Notes: generated from the letters alone by a model not told the origin. 64,000 bases of DNA from Aporrectodea caliginosa (GCA_020284085.1 JACEVL010000799.1:845001-909000), one strand, 5' to 3'; positions 34,206 to 44,159 are shown, counted from the stretch's first letter. Made by a program: numbers and translations.

Positions 34206-34886
34206 GTGGGTCACGTCACTGACCATCTGCGACGCTCCATACGCCACAATAAGCTCACTGATTCTCTGCACCATCGGGTCGTCGGGGCGATCGAATCTCA
34301 CATTGAGGTCACCGGTGATGGCGAAGGGTGTATTGAATGACGACATGAACTCGAGTAATGTTCCGAGTTCGTCAGCAAAAGTTGTGGTCACTCTCACAGA
34401 GCCTGGACGGTAGACAGCTGCGACGACGCAGGCCTTTCCACCCACCACGATCCTGGCACAGAGCAGCTCAAAAGTGGTTGGCCGCAGTGGTGGAGTCAGC
34501 TTAGCCAGGCGAACCGCCGAAGAGGCAACCAACGCCACTCCACCGTGGTTCCGGAAGTGGATATCGTCAGCGTTTGCCTCTGGAGGTATTGGCCGTGCAC
34601 ACTCAATAACCTGTAGACCCACAGATCTAAGTCTGCGAAGAGGAAGATCATCGGCATCCTCGTGCCAGGTCTCAGTGAGGCAGAGTAGATCTAATCCAAC
34701 CTCGCGCCATAATTGTTCAATATCGTCAACTTTGTTGGTGAGGCTCCGTATGTTAAGCGATGCACATCTGAGTTCGCAGGAACCAGTGGGAGAATGACGA
34801 CGCAGAACAGGCCTGTTAAGGCATCGGCTTGCGAAATCAGTAGGGCCTACTTTAATGTAGGCAGTCGGCCGATTACCGATGATCAC
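34206..34886 (-). CDS. LINE endonuclease domain (5' half of the split element)
   Basis: About 229 LINE-derived residues of an AP-endonuclease-like domain that nicks target DNA. Visible motifs: SLNIRSL (residues 43-49, Asn45), CLTETW (Glu72), NHGGVALV, AAVYRPG (156-162) and ITGDLNVRFD (190-199, Asp193 and Asn195). It ends at VSDVTHNR, where the insertion begins; the last nine codons and stop come from the inserted RTE-like fragment. The missing end of the domain, with the terminal D-H pair, lies across the insertion at about 33390. The start at 34886 is the first methionine of the frame and may not be the true one. Confidence 0.85.
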
Positions 34887-35027
34887 CGGTATTTTGTCAC
34901 TCTCGTAGCTTGAAACATGATGCTGTCCGATGGGTCGTCTGTGTTGTTTTTTATGTGCTCCAGATCTACAGCCTCTCCTTCGGTGTCTAAGACCTATAGG
35001 TCGATCACTCGAGAAAGACGATTATGA

Positions 35028-35895
35028 CTACTCATGAGAGGCGCTCCCATCCCATCCCTATAGCCAAGTGCTTATAGAAAGTGCATGCAGAATCCCTAGC
35101 CATGCAAGACAATGCGCAGATCCTATAAGGAAGTCTTTCCTGGTAACTGGTACAACCACGGAACAGTTTCACAGACAAAGTCTGATTGTATCTGGTGGAC
35201 ATGACTCAAGAACCGCTTAGAATTGAATCACTCTGAACTGCTTTGAATGGATTTGTGTGCTTTCCACCGTAGGAAGCGAATCTGCAGAACATGAAACTGG
35301 TTTCAATAGAAACTGGTTTAAAAAGAAACTGGTTTCAATAGAAACTGGTTTCAATAGAAACTGGTTTCAATAGAAACTGGTTTCAATAGAAACTGGTTTA
35401 ATTAGAAACTGGTTTCAACAGAAACTGGTTTCATTAGAAACTGGTTTCAACAGAAACTGGTTTCAATCTGGGTCTGTTTGTCTTAGTATTACCAAACAAA
35501 CCTGTTTCTAAGGCGACACATAAAGTAACCTGGTCTAAACCAGCCAAGCAATGAACCACAACTAAAGGCCAACCTCGTTTCCTATGGATCCTTATAATTC
35601 TACCAACAAACTTGTTATTTACAGTCAACAGCTGGGCAAACTCTGTCCAAAAGGAATTAGGTTGTTTACCAAACAGCTGTTTGCTCTAATTTATGTTTGA
35701 TTTGTCTAAGTTATGAGCCTATATGGCCAAACAACATGAGACCGTGCCTATGCCAATAAAGAATCATTATTCTCTGACATGTTTCAAAGTCCTTTTAGTG
35801 CATAAAAGCTTAATTCAGATTTAACGGAACAGTTTCTTTCAGGACCTGCTCCATATAAACCTCAAATGTACAGAAAATATTTACCTCTGAGCATC
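35028..35895. repeat. Direct repeat, copy 2 (flanks the LINE)
   Basis: About 868 bp matching 30113-31002 in the same orientation, with its own 11-unit copy of the 16-bp minisatellite at 35293-35467. It lacks the tatagcgcctct just before the start of copy 1. Confidence 0.85.
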
Positions 35896-36344
35896 TAAAC
35901 CACTCTGGGTCACAGATTGAACGACATAGATGAGAAAGAGAAAACCCAGTGTACATGTTACCAACCAGTGCAGGAGTCTTTGTCGCCTGTATAGGAAGCC
36001 AGTGGTTGAAGGCTGTGGACGAAATCTATATAAGAAAACTCTACCCGAGTGAGGATAGCAGGAAACTCTACCCCTCTCCTCCCTGCAGACCCTCATTACA
36101 AATCGTTACGACTTACAATCTCGCTCGAGAAAACTTTAAATAGCACAACTAGAAGGGGTAGGCCTAGAGATCAGAAAACATTAGATGCAGTTGTTGTCTG
36201 GAGACTGAGTTTTGACTGCATCTAATTCTTCTTTCTTCTATTGTCACTTCAGATGCTTTGGCCTATTTGGAGTAGCTCTATACTGATGTTGTTAGATAGA
36301 AAATGCATTATTATTAGAAGTTCTTAATCAGCAAAAATAGTAAC

Positions 36345-36602
36345 AGAGGAGGAGAGGAAAAGGAGAAAGGAGAAGGAGGAGAAGGAAAGGAGGAGGAAGG
36401 AGGAGAAGGAGAAGGAGAAGGAGAAGGAAGGAGGAGAAGGAGAAGGAAGAGGAGGAGGAAGGAGGAGGAGGAAGAGCAGGAGGGAGCAGAAGGAGGAGAA
36501 GGAAGAGGAGGAGGAGGAGGAGCAGAGATGGAGCACAAGGAGGAGCAGGTGAAGGAAGAGGAGAAGAGAAGGAAGAGGAGGAGGAGGAGGAGGAGGCAGA
36601 AG
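36345..36602. repeat. Purine-only (GGA/GAA)n tract
   Basis: About 260 bp of purines, followed at 36656-36775 by a TG/CT/CTGT microsatellite. Confidence 0.95.
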
Positions 36603-37066
36603 GTGCACTATAGAGTCCTATTGCTCTGGGTTTCATCCGGAAGAATCTCTCCATCTGTGTGTGTGTGTGTGTCTCTCTCTCGAGATCCGTCTTTCTCTGT
36701 CTGTTTCTGTCTGCCTGTCTGCCTGTCCGTCTGTCTCTGTCTGTCTGTCTGTCTGTCTCTTTCTCTGTGTTTCTCTCCTTTGACCGACAGTCAACAGAGT
36801 CAGTCGTGCAGCCAAATGACACTCGTGGCATCCTATCTTATCTGATCACTTGCACGACATAATAGAGAGCAACAGCATTCTCTGCTCCTCTCCTAGCATC
36901 ATCCTCTCTCGTCCTCTCTCGTCTCCCATTACAGTCAGCCTTCATTAATAAAGACCGGAAGAGCATCAACAGCCAAACGAACGAACGAACGAAGGCACGA
37001 CTCGTTTGTCATTTGGGCGCCAAAAGTCATCGCTTTCCTCTCTATGACGATTCAAGACCTTAGTAG

Positions 37067-37250
37067 CATCATCATCATCGTCGTCGTCGTCATCATCATC
37101 ATCAACAACATCATCATCATCATCATCCTCATCCTCCTCTTCATCCACATCCTCATCGTCGTCGTCGTCATCATCATCACACTCTTCTTCTTCCTCCTCC
37201 TCCTCCTTCCTCCTCCTCCTCCTCCTCCTCCTCCTCATCATCATCATGGC
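37067..37250. repeat. (ATC)n/(GTC)n/(CTC)n compound microsatellite
   Basis: About 180 bp of trinucleotide repeats. The Asp- and Ile-rich frames are artefacts. Confidence 0.93.
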
Positions 37251-37386
37251 AATAACCATTATCAGTTGAGGCAATATCTCTGTCCCTTCGAAATCTACTT
37301 CTTGATATGTTCAAGTTATTAAACCCGGATGACGATTCGTGGCTCCATCTATCTTCATATCTCTTCGTTTTCTTATTAATTTGCAG

Positions 37387-37458
37387 ACGTCAACGGACAC
37401 TCAGGTCGTGAGGAGACGGTCGAAGACGATTAAACCAAGCTTCATCCCCCCCTCTCAG
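37387..37458 (+). CDS. Candidate 72-bp internal exon, unknown protein
   Basis: Pyrimidine-rich acceptor cttattaatttgcag at 37372-37386, donor CAG|gtgtct at 37459. The 24 codons between are open in phase 0, with peptide TSTDTQVVRRRSKTIKPSF then IPPSQ. The length is a multiple of three, so the exon could be skipped or included without changing frame. The basic RRRSKT patch could be a phosphorylation or localisation site, but this is speculation. The donor is only moderate (gtgtct). It is on the same strand and in the same phase as the strong exon at 42881-42991, so both may belong to one gene. I do not recognise the sequence. Confidence 0.4.
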
Positions 37459-37564
37459 GTGTCTAAACTGTCCACTCCCCGCCCCTCCCGCTCCTCCGTG
37501 CATGACTGTGTACAGGCGATCATCACCTTGATCAGCCGACACCTGTACTATCGGAAAGAAAGTG

Positions 37565-37830
37565 ACGGAATTCACTGTCAATCGAGAGGTCTGGGGTTAA
37601 AATCCCCGCCTGGGTAGACATTTGGTTCCAGATTTCTGCTCCACCTGCGCTCCCTAGCCAACACAGCTATAATGAGTACAATGACTGTACAACGTCCGTG
37701 GGAAGATTAGACGGGAGAAGACTCGCCACCCGCCCTCATATGCTGAGGCCAAGAAAATGAAATCGCTAAACACTTCATACCCATGGCTGCCTCTCAGGCT
37801 AGCTTAAGGGACTGCTCTTCTTTTTCTTTC
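37565..37830 (+). mobile_element. tRNA-derived SINE (family C), copy 3
   Basis: B box ctggggttaaaatcccc, then gatttctgctccacctgcgc and acagctataatgagtac. The 3' part (gctaaacacttcatacccat to gggactgctcttctttttc) parallels copy 1 at 11391. The A-box end is unclear. Confidence 0.7.
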
Positions 37831-37929
37831 AATTTATTTTAAATGAATTTGATTTGGGAAAGAAGGGCAGATTTAAAATAACAGACACAAAGATTGTCTA
37901 CCACTTAGGCTGAATTTACAGTAAATGAA

Positions 37930-38300
37930 AGTTAAGTGATGAAATTGATTAAATTGATGAAAGTGATGTCTCCTTATAATTGCCAGTCATCAGCAGACCC
38001 AGGATTTCAGAAAGACAAGGCACCGAAATTTTCCAAGACTCATGAAACTTTCATTGGCAATGTTTTTGTTCCAAAGGACTGGAATCGACTACCACTTTCT
38101 CTTCGTAGCTCAACTTCACTTCCTTTCTTCCAAAAGCGGCTCAAAACTCACTATATCTCCTTGGCTTTCAAGGATTTAGAAATCTAAGTGCATCTTCAGT
38201 TCTTCACCTGGCGGCTGACTATCCGCGCCTCAGAATCACATTTTGGTGTGACCTTACGTGCGTTACAAATTTATTTAATAATAATAATAATAATTTTGTG
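37930..38300 (+). mobile_element. L2/CR1-like LINE 3' end
   Basis: The frame reads FVPKDWNRLPLSLRSS, then FFQKRLKTHYI and a stop, matching the C-terminal WNxLP and LKTHxF motifs. The 3' UTR ends in gcgttacaaatttatttaa and a (TAA)n tail at 38277-38293. Truncated at the 5' side. Confidence 0.7.
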
Positions 38301-38512
38301 ACAACTTTCTGGGCATCATTTTGGGTCCAGTTTCATTCTCAAGTCATCAAACTTATTTTTCTTATGAACTTTTGCCTTTCCCCTTTTCCAAACACTCAGT
38401 GTCTGTCGTTTTGCCCACCCTGCCAGCATGTCCACATGGAGCCCATATAACAGGACCCATATGAGACCCACATTCCCATCTGAGACCAACATAGGACCCA
38501 TATTCCCACATA

Positions 38513-38694
38513 ATCCTGAGTGGCCGAGTGGGTTGGTAGCCTGCTCGTCACGCCGGCGCCCCGGGTTCGCTTCCCGGTCGGGTCGGTTTATCAGAGATTA
38601 ATTTCTCGGATCTTTACTGCGGATGGCTCGGTCGCATTATAAACGTGGAGTACAATACAACACACAATACAACACATCACAATACAACTGGGGC
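38513..38694 (+). mobile_element. tRNA-derived SINE (family A), copy 2
   Basis: Same head (cctgagtggccgagtgggtt) and body (ttatcagagattaatttctc) as the element at 7469. It ends in an imperfect (ACAAT/ACAAC)n tail. Confidence 0.8.
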
Positions 38695-38925
38695 GCGGTG
38701 GTTTAGGGTATGTTCGGTGCCTTGCAGCTGGAGGGTTGCGGGTTCGAATCCACCTCAAAGTCGCCGCGTAGGGACCCTGGGCAAGTCCTTCACTCGCAAT
38801 TGCTCATGCGCTTCGGCGTGAAACTCCGATTCAGCGTTCGCGCAGTAGTCGGGAGCGCCTCTGAATGTGATATCTGGTAGGGGCGCTATAACAAGTGTTC
38901 AAATACAATACAATACAATACAATG
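38695..38925 (+). mobile_element. tRNA-derived SINE (family B) with L2-like 3' hairpin
   Basis: Head ggggcgcggtggtttagggt, B box gcgggttcgaatccacc, and a central block with gggcaagtccttcactcg. The 3' hairpin is AGCGCCTCT (38854-38862) with AGGGGCGCT (38879-38887, G-U wobble), then ataac and an (ACAAT)n tail. It is inserted at or joined to the tail of the family A copy. A 5' fragment recurs at 48329-48410. Confidence 0.8.
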
Positions 38926-38929
38926 AGAC

Positions 38930-39402
38930 CCATACAGAGCTAGATACGAGCCTCTTTCAATGGGGCTAGATAAATTTACAAGTGCAATTACATGTAGGCC
39001 AGTTTCTGTTAGCCTACACGACATATCTAATACACTCCAACGGCTCAAACTTAAGTTGCAGAATCTGAAAATTATGGTTTCTCAATGAAAAAAATTATTG
39101 CTTCAAGACGAGTCACCAGATGCCACTACAGTCAGAAAACGCAGTCACGTTCTGCCATCTGGCGAATACTGAGAGGTCTCCGGAACTGATAATAATTATT
39201 AACAGAAGAAGTCGAAGTTGCATCGTAACAAAAGGAGGCAGACACACTCCATCAGCAGCCGAAATCAGAGGCACACATTCACAAGCTTTAGCCTACTACA
39301 CAGCTGACAGTTGAGTGTCCATAGCAACAAGACTACATGGCTGACTTAATATATTGTTCTTCTCTTTTTCTTTCTTTGCTTTAGCAAACGGAACCGTTGA
39401 CC
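38930..39402. other. No gene recognised
   Basis: Unique sequence. A 64-codon plus frame at 39120-39314 has mixed composition but no convincing splice sites. Confidence 0.3.
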
Positions 39403-39448
39403 TGAGGAGGAGGAGAAGGAGGAAGAGGAGAAGGAGGAAGAGGAGGAA

Positions 39449-39479
<31 letters not shown>

Positions 39480-40116
39480 TGGAGGAAGAGGAGGAGGAAG
39501 AGGAGGAGGATGATGAGGAGGAGGAGGAGACGGAAGAGGAGGAGGAGGAAGAGGAGGAGAAAGAGGAGAAAGAGAAGGAGAAAGAAGAGGAGGAAGAGGA
39601 GGAGGAGGAGGAGGAGGAGGAGAAAGAGGAGAAAGAGGAGGAGGAGAAAGAGGAGAAAGAGGAGGAGGAGAAGGAAGAGGAGGAGGAGGAGGAGGAGGAG
39701 GAAGAGGAGAGGAGGAGGAGGAGGAGGAAGAGTAGGAGGAAGAGTAGGAGGAGGAGGAGGAGGAGGAAGAGGAGGAGGTGGAGGAAGAGGAGAAAGAGGA
39801 GGTGGAGGAAGAGGAGGAGGAAGAGGATATGAGGAGGAGGAGACGTAAGAGGAGGAGGAGGAAGAGGAGGAGGAGAAAGAGGAGGAGGAGAAAGAGGAGG
39901 AGAAGGAAGAGGAGGAGGAGGAGGAGGAGGAGGAAGAGGAGGAGAAAGAGGAGGAGGAGAAAGAGGAGGAGGAGAAAGAGGAGAAGGAAGAGGAGGAGGA
40001 GGAGGAGGAAGAGGAGAGGAGGAGGAGGAAGAGTAGGAGGAAGAGTAGGAGGAGGAGGAAGAGGAAGAGGAGGTGGAGGAAGAGGAGAAAGAGGAGGAGG
40101 AGAAAGAGGAGGAGGA
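39403..40116. repeat. 714-bp purine-only tract with internal 0.3-kb duplication
   Basis: Nearly pure A/G on the plus strand. The phrase aagagtaggaggaagagtag recurs at about 39728 and 40029, so the tract contains a higher-order repeat of about 300 bp. The long Ser/Pro/Leu and Arg/Glu frames are artefacts of composition. Confidence 0.95.
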
Positions 40117-40284
40117 TCTAATGATCGACTCCATACCAATTATCATTCATCGTCTGCTTACAGATTTGAAGGTTTGACTGGTGCATTGTTTTTTTATTCT
40201 CTTACGGACTAAGTACTTGGTATTTGTAAGTTGTCCATAAGTACATTCATGCCATGCATTATGTCCTCAAGTCTTCATGCATAT

Positions 40285-40500
40285 CTATGGCACATGCATC
40301 AGTCTCCAGTCGCCTTGATTACTGCAACTTGCTTCTTGTTTATGTCACAAAGTAAAACATGTTGAAGCTTCAAAGATTTAAGAACTCTGGCTAAAGCCAT
40401 AAAACGTCAAAACATAAACATATAAGCCCTGTGCTTCAATTGATTAGCTCCATGTTTCCTCTTTAGTTCCCTGCATCATCTTTGGTTCCCTTATCTGCTT
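40285..40500 (+). mobile_element. L2-like LINE fragment, degraded
   Basis: The plus strand reads SSRLDYCNLLLVYVTK then, after a stop, KLQRFKNSG, matching the SRLDYCNSLL...LQRxQNSAAR region that follows the reverse transcriptase core. Truncated at both sides. Confidence 0.6.
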
Positions 40501-41574
40501 ACTGATAAATGTTCTTCGTGAACTTTAATTTCGGTTAGCAAGTTGTGTTTGCAAGATGTACCTCAAAGGCATTATAAAAATGTTCAATAAGATAGGTAGA
40601 TAGATAGAATAGAATAAGATTACGTTTGGTATATGTACATGTATCCTTGACTGGTCCGAGGTCTCAAATGAGGAAACAGTCTTTGAGCAATGAGCCTTAG
40701 ATGCATAAGCAGTGATTGTAGTAGGTCAGCGTAGCCTCAGAACGTACTGTTCCGCCGCGGATGCCGTCCTCCATCTCCCTTTCCTTCATGGTAGAAGCAA
40801 GGATGGCAACTGAAGGCCAAATATACCTCCTGTCTGTCTAACTAGTGCAGGTGGACCTACCCTCACTTGATCAGCACTTCAAGAAGTAAATACACAAACT
40901 CCATTCGACCGTATAAAGGAGACAACATGCCATTCCAATATGTTTAACCCATGTCGTGGATTAATAAAACGAAGTCAATCCAATCAGACAGAAGTCCAGA
41001 TGAATCTACTCTAAGATGAGATCGAGTGATAAGTAGTCAGCTGGTGAGCTGTCGACCACACATCAAAGAAATTGGCGAAGGAAGCGAACGGCAGAAGGTG
41101 AGGAAAGCCACACGATCATCATCCACCTCTCCTCACCATATAAAGATGGTAGAAGACTTTCAAGTAAGAGGCAATGAGCAGCAGAGATCATCAACCGCTG
41201 AGAACCGGTTTGCACCTGTCTCAACACCTGTTCACTGCCGCTCGCTCCGTACCAGTCGGAGCTTAGTAAACACCTGCACAAGACATGCAGACGATTAGAA
41301 AAAACGACGACCAACGAGAAAAAAACTGGGCTGGAAGTATACTGGAAATGCATTCAAAATCACCAACATGCTCAACATACAACGACATCAATGTCAGATG
41401 AACGGACGGATGGATGGAGGAAAGACTGACTGAACCCCACCCACCATTCTGCCATTGCTTGATTTAAGAACTGGCAAGATGAGCATCATTCAATTCTGAT
41501 TAGCAGCCGTGTACAAAGTACAAACGTGTATGTATTGCTTAAAAGAAGAATTCCAACAAGTTAACTACTGTGTA

Positions 41575-41822
41575 GGGACCTCGAGCCCTTCACTCACAAT
41601 TGCAGAAGCATGGTAAGTGCAGATCTCCACAGGTATAGAAGAGCAGAACAATCACTGACCTAGATGACTAAATACTTGAACACTAGCTTCCTAGTGCATG
41701 AGTGTATGCCTCTGCAAGACCATTAACTGAAGCCCATCCCAGCTCGAGGACCTTGAACGTTCTATGTTCAAAAACAGGAAGCCAGTGTAGTGCTTACTCA
41801 CTGTAGCCTGACTTATGGTTCC
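41575..41822. mobile_element. SINE central block and minus-strand L2 remnant
   Basis: agggacctcgagcccttcac near 41576 resembles the central SINE block. aacaggaagccagtgtagtg near 41775 is the inverse of the LHWLP-coding region of L2 elements. Both are fragments. Confidence 0.4.
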
Positions 41823-41924
41823 CTTTAGGTTAGGGCTGGTACTGAAAATAATTTTAATCGATTAATCTCCAATATTTAATCGATATTAATTGATTAAATT
41901 CGATTAATTTGGTCCATATTACAT

Positions 41925-42267
41925 AAAGCGAGGACTACTGAATAGATCACGAAGAGAAAAGATACGGAATGAGGTGACACGAGAAGAACTGGGACAGAAG
42001 GGAACAGTAGTGGAAAGAATAAAGAAACGAAGACTAACATGGTATGGACATGTGATCAGGATGGAGAACGGAAGAATGCCGGCAAAGGCGCTGCACGGAG
42101 AGGTGGAGGGAACAAGGAGCAGAGGACGTCAGAAGAAGAGATGGATAGATAACGTACTGGAGGACATAGAAGACAGAGGATGGGACTTAAGAAGGGCAAT
42201 AGAACTCGCAAGAGACCGACCGAAATGGAGAAGTTTTGTTAGAGCCTCATCGTCAGCGAATACTTGA
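41925..42267 (+). mobile_element. RTE-like LINE C-terminal fragment
   Basis: Reads RREKIRNEVTREELG, then RRLTWYGHVIRMENGRMP, RSRGRQKKRWIDNVLEDI and ARDRPKWRSFV before a stop. This is the standard C-terminal tail of RTE-type and related LINEs, in the correct order and without a frameshift. A much shorter relative is at 58212-58431. Confidence 0.8.
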
Positions 42268-42269
42268 CG

Positions 42270-42545
42270 GAGGAGAAAGAAAGAAGACCATAAAGCGTGA
42301 AAAACTGTTTAGATCCTCCGGATATTTTCGTCAGGCGGCGACCCATCTCGGAGATGAAGGCGAGACCCTCTCTGTTGATAGGGCCAAGGGTCTCCAGGGC
42401 TACAGGGACGAAGGTGTACCTCCTCTGTAGATCTGCGTATTTGGCGTGTTTCCTTGTGGCAGCCAACTCCGCCGCCCTTCCAGCTTCGGTCGCCGTCTCA
42501 GGGATGTATGAGGCGGCCACGGTATCCACCACCGTCGCGTCCCAT
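42270..42545 (-). mobile_element. C-terminal fragment of another LINE type
   Basis: The minus frame contains AASYIPETATEAGRAAELA, YTFVPVALETLGPINREG and MGRRLTKISG. This resembles the conserved region after the reverse transcriptase (FVPVxVETLG...ELGRR) of certain invertebrate LINEs. It lies inside the hAT-like element. Confidence 0.6.
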
Positions 42546-42880
42546 ATCTATTAATTAATCATTAAAATCCGCAGCCCTACTTTAGGTATATGACTGCAAC
42601 TGGTACTCTGCTTGATTACAATTTCTGATTAGAATAGCACTTGAGATAACAATCAATTAATGACTTGAGACAACTGGTTGGCACCTATGGGACACCACCA
42701 CCACCACCACACCAAATGGCTGTCAGAGTTCTGTCTTTCCACCTGATGGGAAACATCAATACAAGCAAGCCCAGGCATCACACACTGAGTAACAAGATGG
42801 TAGACTTCAGCTTTAAGTGATCTGCTGATAGAGGCATCTCATAAACAGATCGTTAATTTTCCTTACCTAACTTTTTCCAG

Positions 42881-42991
42881 GATTGGTTTATGACATCCGT
42901 GTGTGTTTATGAGTTTAAACCAGATCACTACACCTGGAAGTGGAAACTACAGTGTCGGGATAATGCGGCTCCATGGATGTGCGAAGTCATG
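42881..42991 (+). CDS. Internal coding exon, unknown protein
   Basis: The clearest host exon in the window. Acceptor ccttacctaactttttccag ends at 42880 and a consensus donor ATG|gtaagt starts at 42992. The 111 bases are open in one frame (phase 0 to phase 0, 37 codons). The peptide begins DWFMTSVCVYEFKPDHYTWK, continues WKLQCRDNAA and ends PWMCEVM. Rich in Trp, Cys and aromatic residues with no low-complexity, it looks like part of a folded domain. I do not recognise the family. No neighbouring exon is certain; the 37387-37458 candidate is on the same strand and phase. The donor and about 70 bp of intron are duplicated in tandem immediately downstream. Confidence 0.7.
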
Positions 42992-43161
42992 GTAAGTTGG
43001 TAACCCTACAAAAGCTATTCGCACAGCAGTGTCGCAGGTTGAAGTCCAAACTTTACATGAATTTTTAAAACAGTTGGCATGGTAAGTTGGTAACCCTACC
43101 GAAGCTATTCGCACAGCAGCATCACAGGTTGAAGTCAAAACTTTACATTAATTTTTAAAAC
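42988..43161. repeat. 90-bp tandem duplication covering a splice donor
   Basis: catggtaagttggtaaccc starts at 42988 and again at 43078. The two units share about 80 bases to tttacat.aatttttaaaac with a handful of substitutions. The first unit contains the true exon end and donor. Confidence 0.9.
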
Positions 43162-43950
43162 GAGATTGTTTCAGAAATCAGTTTTGAATATGAAGTACAG
43201 ATGAAAATAACGTAGAGTTTCTTATGAGGTTAGTTGAACCTCCAGAGAGGTCAGCTGACCCACACAGTAACCAACAGCAACTGGGGGGGGGGGAGGCTGA
43301 AGGCTGGGGCGTCATTAGACATGAACCTACATGCGGCCAGACAGACAGATTACCGGATTTGTCCTCTTTAACTGTTAATCTGACACCAATATGTCTGTGA
43401 ACATATTACTTCCTGTATAGTCAACTTAGGCAATCAGTGGTCTAAGTTGTCAACATCATTAATTTTTCAACTTAAAAACGATAAGAACATTATGCACTTC
43501 CAGTAGCAGGCATAGCTAAGACTCAACAGCGAGACTTTGTTCTTCATAAAGCTTCTCCTACATTTAAAGAGCTTTAAAAAATTGTCAGGTTCTCTAACGA
43601 GCGAAAATGAATGGCTTCTAATTTTCAACCGAACATAGACCAAAATACAGTAATAAATTATCCAAGTTAAGACCAAGTGCACCCTAAGTTCACGCTGAAT
43701 GTCAGTCACATAAGCGCATACCATTTATGTATTTTACACACACACTCCCAACGACTCTTGATTTGATTGTAACCACATCTTAAACGCTGAGCTTTACTAA
43801 GAACAATCAAATGATGACCAGGCCAAAAATTTCATGATGCTGCATGGAAGCTTTGCCCTGTGGCCAGTCCAGATTCCTGTATTAACACTGCCTTGGTCTT
43901 TCTACTCTGCTATTCCGAAAGTGCCTGAAAACTATTTGAATCAACCATGG

Positions 43951-44150
43951 CATTGAGTCTCATCAAGAGTACTTCTCATGAGTCATGACAGCATTGAGTC
44001 TCATCAAGAGTACTTCTCATGAGTCATGACAGCATTGAGTCTCATCAAGAGTACTTCTCATGACAGCATTGAGTCTCATCAAGAGTACTTCTCATGACAG
44101 CATTGAGTCTCATCAAGAGTACTTCTCATGAGGGCACTGAGTCAGGTCAA
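43951..44150. repeat. Minisatellite with 41- and 34-bp units
   Basis: cattgagtctcatcaagag starts at 43951, 43992, 44033, 44067 and 44101, with a diverged sixth unit after it. The period changes from 41 to 34 because gagtcat is absent from the later units. A (GATT)n tail after ggtgctatataaattc follows at 44214-44245. Confidence 0.9.
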
Positions 44151-44159
44151 GAGTCTCTC

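Larger units (their letters stand above)
31013..34990 (-). mobile_element. L2/CR1-like non-LTR retrotransposon, split by an insertion
   Basis: The longest coding element in the window, transcribed right to left. The 5' half (34886-34206) encodes most of an AP-type endonuclease. The 3' half (about 33393-31099) encodes the end of the endonuclease, the reverse transcriptase and the C-terminal region. Between them lies an insertion of about 810 bp derived from a hAT element and a different LINE. The 3' UTR carries a hairpin: AGCGCC at 31045-31050 pairs with GGCGCT at 31076-31081, with a second inner stem gtaac/gttac. It ends in an (ATC)n tail at 31013-31028. No ORF1 and no certain 5' end were seen. 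The motifs LDLSAAFDTVDH, PQGSVLGPLLF and FYADDTQLY place it in the L2/CR1 group. Confidence 0.9.
41831..42579. mobile_element. hAT-like element carrying LINE fragments, with 8-bp TSD
   Basis: Starts tagggctg and ends cagcccta, with further imperfect inverted sequence (attttaatcgattaat on the left, attaattaatcattaaaat on the right). Perfect 8-bp direct repeats ctttaggt flank it at 41823-41830 and 42580-42587, the hAT target-site length. The interior is not transposase but two LINE pieces: 41925-42267 on the plus strand and 42270-42545 on the minus strand. Confidence 0.8.

Noticed and set aside
30392..35467. CRISPR array (regular 16-bp repeats)
   Set aside because: Repeats are contiguous without unique spacers, and the genome is eukaryotic.
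30113..35895. LTRs of a retrotransposon or retrovirus
   Set aside because: The repeats do not start TG/end CA, contain a minisatellite and a LINE 3' end, and the interior is a non-LTR element on the minus strand with its own 3' tail.
36966..37322. Asp-rich 102-codon and Ile-rich 92-codon ORFs
   Set aside because: Trinucleotide microsatellite artefacts.
39346..40146. 266- and 252-codon Ser/Pro/Leu frames
   Set aside because: Translation of the complementary pyrimidine strand of a GGA/GAA tract; not proteins.
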